From contig BDSI01000001.1 in NCBI GenBank assembly GCA_003117195.1, forward strand, positions 992,001-1,056,000: a stretch of DNA of 64,000 nucleotides, in the 5' to 3' direction. Shown one piece after another: positions 36,642 to 47,200 of this stretch (the first letter of the stretch is position 1; each line of letters opens with the position of its first letter). The DNA comes from Eudorina sp. 2006-703-Eu-15 (lineage: Eukaryota; Chlorophyta; Chlorophyceae; Chlamydomonadales; Volvocaceae). The translations under genes were made by a program, and so were the position numbers. The notes beneath the pieces were generated by a model. That model had not been told where the DNA came from, did no database searches, and saw nothing but the letters and a program-made list of their open reading frames with translations.

Positions 36642-38191
36642 CTACAAGACCTCCTCGATGATGATCACCCGATCGTCAGAGCTCCGGCGGCGGTGGTGGT
36701 GGTGGCGGTGGTGGTGGTGATGGTGGTGGCGGAAGGGGAAGTCGTCCGAATCGACGACCACAAAGGTCGGTGCCATCGGGCGGGCTGGTGGCGCCGCGGC
36801 GCCCACCATGTATCGCGGCATGGCTGTCGCAGCGACGCCGGCCGCGGGCGCCGCCATACCCATGTAATTGGCCGTGTACGGTTGTTGTACGGCAGGTACA
36901 AAGCCGTACGGCTGCGCGTACTGGGGCCCAGCAGCGGGCGCGCAGCTAGGCATGGAAGTCGGGTACGGAGACGATTGCAGGAACTGTTGTGGCTGCTGCG
37001 GCTGGGCATAAGCCGATGATGCGCTGCTGGGTTCCATCGGTGGCGGCCCCAGCAGTTGAGGGCACAGGATGGCTGATGCCGGCGGCGGCCCGTTGACGAC
37101 CAGTGCAGCGGCTGCGGGTGCAGCGGTGGAGGCAGCGGCGGCCACTGGGGCTACGGGTGTGACGACCTCCGCGGGCACGTTGTTGGGGGTCCACCGCAGC
37201 ACGACTGAGATGAGGCCGTGCTGCTTGCCGCTGCGCTTGCTCATCACCGGCACGTTCGGGAAGTCCGAGCCCGTTTCGCGCGCCTTCGTCAACGCGAAGG
37301 TGCAAGAGCCGATGTACTCGTCACTCAGGATGTTGTCGTCCTGTTGTCGTACGGTGGCATTGTCGTACAAATTGGACCGACGGGGGAATTAGAAATATTT
37401 TCGGTTAGCGCAGCTCAGTCCATGCGGGGCGAGTGAGGAGAAATGCTACCGATATCGATAGTGTTACTGTGCACGACAGCACGCTACGACATTGATTGGC
37501 ATCAGGCGGCCCCGACAGACGACATCGCTTTCGGTTCAGCAAGGAGGGCCGGTATGTCTTGTACATCAACCCGAGTTTTGCGTGTGTCGTCCATCTGATA
37601 GGGTCTGTTGGGGGCACTGCATCATCTGTGCACTGCAGCATTCGTCATTCGAGGGCCTTCGCTCGATGTCGGGCAGTACGAACGACGATCTTGCCAGAAA
37701 TCCCAGGCCCAGGGTGTTGAGCTACCTACATAAGTCAGCGCATACGAGCCAACGCTGACTCGATCCTCCGGGATCCGCCGCCCTTGCCTGACGGACATAA
37801 AGCAGTGGTGGTGGAACTAAGCGGACTGACCTTGATTTCGATCTCCACGCCGTTCTCATTGATCAGGTTGAGCACGAAGGTCTCGTGCCAGACGGGATTG
37901 CGGCAGCCGTTCTTGGCGGTCTTGGAACGCCGGGTGTGCTGCCCCACCTGAACTACGCAGTAAGGGTCTTGCCTACACGGGGCAGTGTTGGGTGGCCTGG
38001 AATCAGTCCGGACGGCTTTGTGTCGACTGTGAAGCCAGAACGTGACGTTGCGCAAAAGGGTATGGCGGGTACTGAACCGTGGGCGACACAAATTCCCAAC
38101 TTGTACAAGCTTACCTGCAGAACCAGTCACGGTCCTTAAGATCCTTTGCGTACTCAATAGTAAGGGTGAGGACACCAGAGTTGAGGGCCAT
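36642..38191 (-). CDS. C2-domain protein with low-complexity linker and His-rich C-terminus (paralog C)
   Basis: Three exons: 38191-38115, 37972-37831, 37340-36642 (77+142+699 nt), 305 residues. C2 domain marks: LTLTIEYAKDLKDRDWFCR, QDPYCVVQVG, NPVWHETFVLN, DDNILSDEYIGSCTF, VPVMSKRSGKQHGL. The Asp residues of the calcium loops are kept, as in paralog A. The linker is rich in Ala, Pro, Gln and Tyr, with no strict repeat. The C-terminus holds two His runs separated by Arg (seven, then four), three Arg, SSDD, and the end RVIIIEEVL. Splice positions are identical to paralogs A and B, which shows descent from one duplicated gene. Paralogs A and C are closer to each other in the C2 domain than to B. 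No localization signal seen. Confidence 0.9.
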
Positions 38192-41100
38192 CGTATCCCG
38201 ATTTGGAAAGAAACGCCCAATCACAAGAATTTCTTTGTAACTTATCAATAAATTACAAATAATGCAGGGATGCAATTGCAGTAAGTATATTGGGAAAGGT
38301 AACTCGATTCTATCTTTGGGTGAAACCGAAGAATACTGTAACAGGGCTACGAATGACAATTCTTTATGAAGGTCCTGCGCAGTAACGTTCAGTTTATAAT
38401 CATGTTTGTCCAATTCAAATAGTGTGGCATCGACGTACAGATGGCTGCCGCCGGAACTCGGAACATGTCGGAACCCGGGTCCCTCTACAGCAAGTGAGAA
38501 TCACGATCCGCAAATCCGTTGACTTATAAAGTCCGTTGACTTATAAAGACACGAGATATAAAAATATTTTTTCATTACTGTTAGTGCAGGCCTGGAAGCC
38601 GTCTGTGTTGTGCTATTCGTGGAGGGAATGTCACATGTGGCCTCACGACATGTTTCCGGGCGTGGTGTTGCGCATGCAAGATTTGCATGGAATGTTCATT
38701 TAATTTCTTACTTCACGCTGTAGAGTCAAATGTAAGGCAAACGGTGTGCCAAAGGGACACAGACGCCGGTGGAGTCGCCCAGAGATGGGGAGGGATGGGG
38801 GCCGTGAGACGGTGGAGGCGGCGGAGAGTCCGAGGCACGGGGCGAGGTTAGGGCGCAACGAGATGTTGCAGTGATGGTCAACAGGACCGTCTCGCGGGAA
38901 TGGTCGGCTCCATACCGGGCAACTGAGTGGGACGCGTCGTAGCCGTGGGTCCGGGAACTGCTCGCGCCCGGCAGGTCGTTGGTCCGGGGCTCGTGGTGTT
39001 CGTTTCCTCAGTCGGTGTCAAGCAACGGAAGGCAAACTCACTCATGACCAACAGGTTAGGTTAATGCCACACAAGCAGGTGCTACGGGAAAGGTTAAAAC
39101 ACGACAACTAGACAGGAGGTCTGATGTACGGTTGTTTTTATGGCGGGCGGAGCTGCATCAAGATGCCTTACCACTTGTGTGTGAGTTGGCTCATCGGCGG
39201 TCTCCAAACTTGTACTGAATGAGTCTTAGAGTACATGTCACAGTGCACGCCCTGATGAGTCATCTGGTGTCGGCCGAAGCCTCTTCATTCGCAAACCGCA
39301 TATACACCGCCAATAATGGGACCCCTGCAGGCACCACAAGCCGATGTACTGATATGTCGTTGGCAGGTTTCGGCAGGCGATGTGCGTGGTGGACCGAACG
39401 CGGCCGTCCCCGCCTTACCGTGCTTCAGGCGATGTGAGTACCAGGCGCACTCGAAGGCATCGATGTGCTCAGGTTTCAGGTAGGCGTGAATCGCCGGAGT
39501 CATTAGTGCCCGCTGAGCCTCAGCTCATATCAGGAGTCATACAAAGCCTCCCGCGAGCGATTGACCTTTGCCCACGTACGCACGTTAGCTGCAACCCTGG
39601 ACCACAGGATGGTCACGTGGTGGTGGTCCGGAGAGTCTTCCCTTCATCAGGGCGTCCCAACCAGACCTGACAGATTCGTTTGGGGAGTCCGTCCGACGTC
39701 AAGCGCCTTTGAGCACGATCAGCGAGGGCCCCTCACAACAGCCAACAACGGAAGCACTCCTTCGAGACTCCCAACACATGTCCGACCGGTACCGTATGTA
39801 ACATCCAACACCGAGCACCGAAAGCGCCGTGCACACGCACGCGAGCTTGCAGATACCTGCCAACCGAACCAGCGAAGAAGCCATTCCCCAGGCCCGCAAA
39901 AGAAGCCATGCCGCCACGCCACGACCACACAACCGCAAGCAGACCCGATCTACGGTGGTCTCAGCACAATCAGATCGTGATCACGAACGATCAGGTGTCG
40001 TCTCACCCGATGAGCGAGTCTGAGCCGCACTTTCCGAAACCAACCCTGGACCGCATGAATGCCCGCCACGCATCCACACCCGAAAGAAGAATGAAATGTA
40101 GTAGCCGGCGGCCGGCCGCGAATGAAAGCACGCAACGCACGTCGATCGGGATGGTGACGGGAAGCCCAGTCCCCCCGCGGACTGACCAGCCGCTCGCGCA
40201 GCTCTTAACCCGCGCGCTACCGACACGGTCACAGCAAGGTCGCCCCGCTCAGCCATCGCACCAGCCATCGCCCGTCGTCCGTCACTTCCCGGCCTCCGCG
40301 TCCGCATTGATGCCCCTCAGAATCAGCAGCGGCAAGCCGCCAGCAATTCACATGGTAGGGAGCCAGGCGACACAGATCGAGGCGGGGAAGCCCGAAAGCC
40401 GTCCGCCGGCGCCGGCGCATGCATTCCACCGCCGCTGTGCTTCAACAGTCAGATACGAGGTGACTTAACTATGGCGGCACGAGGTCTTGGTACGCGTCTG
40501 TGGGCGGGCGCCCGCCTGCACGCCCGCGGACGACCGTCGACCGTCTCAGTGACCTGACACCGCCGCACTAACCGATCACCGCCACCGACTTGCGCTACGC
40601 AAGAGCGCACCGCCTGCACCCGTGCGAATCAGTAGAATTCAAGTGTATTTTAAAAAACGTTTATGACGCATCCTACGACTCCGGCGAGGGCGGCCAAGGC
40701 CGTGGGCAAACGCCGGCTGCGGCCAGGAGCCCTGGAAAGGTAAACACGCACGCACCGGGAAGGGCGTCACCAAGGTGGCCACCGTTGCGATATGCCCGAC
40801 AACAACCAACGCTGATCCCGGTGTCCTTGCCTGCATCACCACCACCACTCATGTTGGCACCGCGGTCGCTAACCCTGTGATGCGGAGTGCCGCAGCACCC
40901 CGGACTCCCTCGCAGCCCGCTCTCTTTCGGACAAACGCTGCAAAGAGCGAGACACCGGAGACAAGCGGAACAACTCGACCGCCGCCGACCGCCACCTGCT
41001 GTGACCTGAACCGTCGAACATCCGAGAGCTGACACCCCGCACCTGCGCATCTGCGACTGCACCGGCTAGCAGCCGTCCGGGGACTCTTATCCATCTCGCT

Positions 41101-41294
41101 CCCCTGCACACACCAGCACCGCCACTTCCGTTCCCCACCGTTTACAGGTATCGCGCTGCCGTGCGCCTCTTCTCCTCCCCCAGCATCACCCGGGGCTCCA
41201 AGGCCGCCAGTGCGCAGTGCACCGCAGAGCAGACCGCAGACTTCTCCTCGGCTCCTCCCTCCTCGACACAGAGTTCGACCCGCAACCCACCGCC
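38192..41294. other. Intergenic interval upstream of C2 paralog C
   Basis: No gene supported in about 3.1 kb. A 17-bp tandem pair (TCCGTTGACTTATAAAG) lies near 38517-38550. Several overlapping open frames between 39219 and 41140 show no recognizable domain and run on both strands, as expected in GC-rich non-coding DNA. Confidence 0.45.
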
Positions 41295-43036
41295 TCACTT
41301 CTTGCCGCCCTTGTCAGCGGCCTTCTTGCAGCAGCTCTTGACGGCGGGCTCCGGCGCTGGCGCCGGCTCCGCAGCCTTAGCCGCGGGCTTCTTCTTGATC
41401 AGCGCCTCATGAGCCCAGTACAGCCCGCCGCACACCCCCAAGTACGCCAGGGCCCACGGGGCCACCGTGGAGAAGCCCAGCGGCTCGTCGGCGGGGCTGG
41501 GGCCGCCGGAGCCGCCGCTGCCGCCCGAGCCGCCGGAGCCACCGCTGCCGCCGTCGCCGCTGGTGGGGCCGCCGCCGCTGGGGCCCAGGCCGCTTGGGAA
41601 CATCCGAGCGGCGCCGCCGGCGGGGCGGGAGAAGCGCGATGGCACGTCCACTGGCATGGCGTTGGCGGGCACGGTAACGAAGGACGGAAGGTGGGCACGG
41701 GGTACGAGGTGTGGGTTGTGGCGGCGACAAGGGAGTGAACGCGGGGTGCTGGCGTGACATTTGCACGCCTTTGTATGGCACATCCAGGCTTCGTTGGGTT
41801 TGCACAAATATGGTTTTTGACCACTTGTCATGCAAACGCTGTGTGCTTCGAGGTTCTGGTTTTGCAGTTATACGGACCAGCTGCCTGGCGTCAGTAAAAC
41901 TGTCCAGGGCAGGGTTTAAGCCAAGGGTGAAAACCAGACCCTGGTGAACCAGGCCAGACCCTGGTGAACCAGGCCAGACCCTGGTGAACCAGGCCAGACC
42001 CTGGTGAACCAGGCCAGACCCTGGTGAACCAGGCCAGACCCTGGTGAACCAGGCCAGACCCTGGTGAACCAGGCCAGACCCTGGTGAACCAGGCCAGACC
42101 CTGGTGAACCAGGCCAGACCCTGGTGAACCAGGCCAGACCCTGGTGAACCAGGCCAGACCATGTCGAAAGGCGTAATGAAGGCACGTTTTTGCGCACAAG
42201 GACGAGGACACGTGACCCCAGCGCGAACCCGATGCTCGGGTCACCGCACAAATCCCGTGGAACCAGGTCGCGCGCTGCAGCCGCGTGATCCACGCTGCAG
42301 CGCCGTTCGCCATTCTGACCCGGCCGGGGTGCTGCCAACAAGCGCACAGCGAGGAGACCCGCCCGAACGGCTTTCAGTCGCGTCCCTTTGGGCTGTTCCA
42401 CCACCCCAGCCCGTCTGAAGGTAGGACCCCCGACGCACCGGCTGACGTGGGCCCCTGCGCGATCACCACCGAGGACGACTGCGCCAGGTTGAAGCGCGTG
42501 CAGCCGCCCCCGGGCCGGGCGAAGGACAGCTCACCGACGGCGCCAGCCGTGCCGGGGGTGGGGGTGGGCAGGCCCCTGCGGCGGCGGGACAGCAACGATG
42601 GCGGGATCTAGGGCTTCACTGCACGTCGAATTCGAGGATGCGGCAGCGGCTCTCGCAGCTCGCGAGGCGCGACCGCCTCTTTGCGCCCATACACGGAACC
42701 GTACATGGGCGTACGGCGGCAAGAATTAAGCCTTAGAAGCCGTAGCGGATGGAAGGGGCCCTTCCTGGTCCGCGGCAAAGATCGGTCGGACTTGGGAAGC
42801 TGCTGGAATTACTCACGCACGCTTTCACGCGAAAAGTCTTCGCGTAGAGCGTAGGGAGGCACCAGGCATGTCCACATTGCTCAGCCCCAGGAGCCCCCGC
42901 GAGCGACGACCGGATGCGAAGTCGCCTCACTCCGTCCCAGCGACCCCCCGACGTACCGGAAGGCCCCGCCCGAGGGCCGCACCGCCACGATGGGGACGTC
43001 ACCCTCCGTGTCCGAGGGAACCTCATCACCGGACAT
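41295..43036 (-). CDS. Orphan, probably tail-anchored membrane protein with (GGS)n linker
   Basis: Three exons on the minus strand: 43036-42957, 42575-42439, 41650-41295 (80+137+356 nt, in phase), 190 residues. The acidic start MSGDEVPSDTEG follows an AG, so an upstream exon is possible. Residues about 30-95 form a globular-looking segment (LSFARPGGGCTRFNLAQSS, RFSRPAGGAARMFPSGLG) I do not recognize. Residues 105-122 are five GGS units, a natural flexible linker. A single hydrophobic helix near 135-152 (APWALAYLGVCGGLYWA) is followed by KKK, an Ala/Pro/Lys stretch, a Cys pair (KSCCKK) and KGGKK. That layout fits a C-terminal membrane anchor with a short basic tail. Phase agreement and codon use support the model; function and target membrane are unknown. 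Confidence 0.65.
41941..42160. repeat. 20-bp minisatellite, 11 copies, self-complementary unit
   Basis: Eleven perfect copies of CTGGTGAACCAGGCCAGACC in the intron between exons 41295-41650 and 42439-42575 of the orphan tail-anchored gene. Each junction contains CCTGGT-GA-ACCAGG, a 6-bp inverted repeat, so each unit can form a small hairpin. The translated frames GSGLVHQGLAWFTRVWP are an artefact of the repeat. Confidence 0.95.
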
Positions 43037-44222
43037 GACTGCGAGCAAGGCATCGTGGCGACGACGGGGGTCAGGCCGGTGGCCCGAAGGGGTATCACCA
43101 GGCAGTGAAAACGCGGATGGCAAGTAGACATCTGGTGACGGGAGCTCGGGTGCGCCGTCCGCACCGTGCACCGTATGTCACAAGACCTCCCCATTCCCCC
43201 GTTCAGCTTTCTCCCCTTCGTCTTCCTGTTGGGTGTGGGCGCGAGTGATGGTTTGGTTTGGCAAGGCGCGTTGTTCCGAAGCCCTACATACGCTCAGATA
43301 CCTACTCGCTTGCGCTTTGGTTTAGCGTGCCGCAGTCCTTGCCCTCAACCAGTCACGCCGCGTAAGGTACCCCGGGGCATGACAGGCACGCGCAGCTACA
43401 ACCCCGCCGGCGACAAGCTTACATGATCGAGAAGCGCCGCCTGGACGGCTTGGTGCCGAGTAAGATTCTGTTGCATGGAACGGTCCGCTGTGGGCAAGCG
43501 CAATCGATAACGAGCGATACATGAAGGCGCCTGCTTACCAGCGCCATTTGAAGATGCCCGTACCACGACCGACCGCCGACCCACGGAAGCAGGCCGTGAC
43601 GTCCGAAAGCAGGGCAGGGAGCGAACCTGCGCACCGAAGGTCCCGAAACGCCGCAGTGAGTCATCTTTGGTTCTAACTACCGATCTCGAAATCATATGCA
43701 ATGTAAGCCCGGAATGGGACGGTTGACCACAACTCACTCCAATCACAGACACACAAACAATCTTTTTCCACAACCAAGCCTCTGTCATGTTTCAAGATCA
43801 CATTATGGCCAAGCGCACCTGCATGATGGATGCTTTCTTGCGACTGCAGGCGTTCAAGATGTGAGACTGTGGTCTGACAGCGACAATCAAACAGATAAAC
43901 CTTACAAACTTGCGAAGAACAGTTGCGGGACTCCGGTATGCGATTAGCGTAAGCCTGGCGAAGAGGGAGCGTCAAAGTTGTTCAGTGAACCACTGCCGTA
44001 CACTGCAGTGCGTCTTGGAGGATTGAGAGTAGATGCGGGACGCGCAAAAACATCGTCCTAGAAAGCCTGAATGCAAACGTTACTGCCTTAGTGAGCAGCC
44101 CACACTTTGCGCACGCGTTTGTTGCTTAACTCCGTAGGTATGACAACTTCTGACTCTATGATCTAAATCGTATTGGTCAAAACAATCATAGTTCACCTAA
44201 AGTGCTTGCCTGCGTCCCAGCG
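43037..44222. other. Divergent intergenic interval (orphan gene / SPF45)
   Basis: About 1.2 kb between two divergently oriented genes. It should hold both promoters and possibly a 5' exon of the orphan gene. No recognizable motif or other gene is seen. Confidence 0.5.
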
Positions 44223-47200
44223 ATGAGCCTATACGGGGACCTCCCTCAGGCAAAGAACAGCTCAAATGACACGGGTGGCGCTGCTTCGGGATGGTCAGCG
44301 CTGGACTCCAAGCTCATGCCTCCGCCCTCGCTAAAGAAGCCCGCCGTGCCGGCTTTCAAGCCGCCACCGTCCGTGCTCCGAGCAGCGGCGGCAGCTGGTG
44401 GCGGGGGACCTGGGAGGGGAGGCCCCGCGAGGTCCGTGGGATGGGCGGGGGGCGGGGACACGCGCAGGCAGGGCACAGATCATTGTTGTCACGCATGATG
44501 TTGGTGCATCTGATCCGGCAGCACACTGCCGTGTCGTGACGGTACGGTGACCGTCAAGGTTTCGTGGGGAAGGTACGTACTTCCCGACGTCGACCGCCTC
44601 CATGCACCGCCACATGTAGCAGTGGTGCGTTTCGGAGCTGCGACACAGCGCGATGAGGCCCCGCCTCCTATCTGCGCTGCGGCCGGTCGCAGGGGCATAC
44701 CCATCACGGGCCGTACCGGCGGTCGGGGTCAGCCGGGCCTCATCGCCGACGGCCCGCCAGCGGCGGCGGCGCCACCGCCCGCATCCGACGGCGCCACCAC
44801 GCCGGGCAGCCGGGGGCCCGTCGGGACACAGCCGTCGGGACCGACAGGAAACTCGGTCGCGGCGTCTGCCGCCCCCACCGCGTCAGTGGCCGTGATCCAG
44901 CCCGGCCCCGCGGCCAGCAGCAACAGCAGCAGTATCTTTGCAAGGAGCGACGGGCGTCCGATAGAGGACGAGTACGACCCCATGCGGCCAAACGACTATG
45001 AGGAGGTACGGCAGGGGCGGGAGGCACCGAGAGTCGGCAGGGGCCGGCAGCACTAGGGCAGGATTGGCAGGCGGAGAAAGGTCCCAGGGGTCAGTTTGCC
45101 ATGCACGTGTGCATATGTGCGCGGCCGTCTGGTACAGTTTGTGGCGGCATAACCTGATCAAGTAAGGAGGTTACCAGCGGGCGACATATACCCGGACGAT
45201 ACGGGCGTCAGAGCCTGAGGTCCAGGGAAGGTCCCGCCGTGCGACATGGCCGGACGTGGCATGCTGCTGTGCCCGGTGTGTGGCCGCTCGGCGGTGCAGG
45301 TGATTGCGGCTCGGGAGCGCGCGCGCAAGGCCGCCGAGGCCGAGGCGGAGCGTCTGGCCAAGCTCAAGGAAATGGAGGCGGAGGCGGAGCGATTGCGCAA
45401 GCAGGTGCGCGCCGCTTTGCACTTCCTTGGCATCCAAGCTAATAATCGGACGGGTCGGTGCAGACCGACCCGTGGGTCGTCGAGATGATACCTCATGGCG
45501 CGCGCGGGCGGACATCACGTCACGGCGGGCTGCGGACATGGCATCCCACACGCCCACACGCACGCACCTAGGCGGACCGAGGCGGACCGGACCGCGGGGT
45601 CGCGTCCTCGGCGCCCCGCCCCGTCCCCCTTCGCGATGGGGGTTTCGCTGACTTGATTTACACATGAGGAGTTAGGGAGGGCGGAGGGCGGGAGGTTGAT
45701 AGGGCATTGGCAGGCAGGGAGTAATGGAACTGCACGGGCTGCCAGAGCTAAGTGTCCGGTGGGAGGATGGGAGAAAGGGACCGGTTGGGCACCGCAGCGT
45801 TAACCGGCGCGGCCCATGGCCTTGACCTTGACGATGATGGCCATGACGACGATGGCGACGGTGTTGTTGGTCATGGTGATGCCACTGATGCTATGACGGT
45901 GGCCCGCAGCAGGAGGAGGAGCGTTCGCGGAGCGCGGCTTCCGCGGGGAGCAGCAGCGCCGGCGGCGGCGGCGGCGGCAGCGGGGTCATGTCCATGGAGG
46001 AGTACGAACGCCGTCGGGCGGCGATGGGCATGACCGGCGACGATGCGTTTGCGCGGCGGGGGAGAATGGCCGCCGGCGCACCGCCCGGCAGCGGCGGCGC
46101 AGGCGGCGGCGCTGGCGCTGGCGGCCCCGGGGACGAAGGTACGTGACCTGCCAGCTCGCGTGTGTGTTTAGAATTGCAACCCGCCCGCCCGTGTGTGTGT
46201 GCGTCGGTTGTTGAGGCAACGCGTACGTGGCCATGCGTGGTTCCGGTGGCCGACCGGTTCCATGGTATGCGGGGCGCGGGTGCGAGTGCATCCGGCCGTC
46301 GCTGTCGGCCCCCGAGCCGCTGTGCTGCGCGAGCGACCAGGTCGTTGGGTTCCCTCGTTGGGAACGGTTGGGAATCCAACGGCCAGATTGGACTTGAGGG
46401 CGTGGTGCGTTGGTTGGTGTGACTGGCTGGGCACGTGTGGACGATCGGTTGGCCTGTGGTCGGCAGATGGCCGGTTAATGAGCGCTGAGGCATGGTGCGG
46501 CTTGGCCTGGAGCTTGGAGCGGCGCATGATGGCATGATGGCTCGTCTGCCCGCACATGGCGGCACATGGCGGCGCCTACCGGCACCTGCCGGGTGGTGGT
46601 CTGTTTGTGTGATGTGGTGCGGCGCTGCCTGGTGAGCGCCACTCATGGTTGTGTTCCTTGCAGGTCCTGGCGGAGGCAACAAGGGCATGTCGCTGGCTCA
46701 GAAGCTGCTGGAGAAGATGGGCTGGCGCGAGGGCGAGGGGCTGGGCAAGAACCGCCAGGTGAGGAAGTGGGGTCGGTGGGGCCAGTAGGTCGGCAATTTA
46801 GCGCTTTTGCCAAATGGGTTGGTGAGTCGGCGTGGCCACGAGGTGGTTTGCGTGCTGTTGTGCGCGTGGTCGTCGTCGTTATGAACCCCAGCAAATCCTA
46901 TCCCCAGCTTTCTGTCGCTCTCTAGCACGCGCGCTCTCTTCCGCTCTCTTCCCCTCGCGCTCTGCAACGACCTTCGTCGTGTCCGCCCGCCCGCCCCTCC
47001 TCCTCGCAGGGTATCTCCAACCCGCTCGTGGCGCAGAAGACCAACCAGCGCGCCGCCGTCATCGTGGAGGCGCCCCCCGTGCCCAGCAAGGGCGCGGCGG
47101 ACGGGCCCGACGCCAAGCGGCTCAAGGGTGGGTGCGCGCGGGCCGCACCCGCACCAGACAAGGCGCAGTAGCACCGTAGTAACTAGAGAGGCGCCGTGGA

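Noticed and set aside
39561..40468. Overlapping plus-strand frames of 139-186 codons
   Set aside because: They overlap each other and minus-strand frames, are rich in Pro/His/Arg/Thr without motif, and have no plausible splice connection to anything.
41941..42160. Protein repeat GSGLVHQGLAWFTRVWP
   Set aside because: It is the translation of a 20-bp intronic minisatellite. The gene model splices over it in phase.
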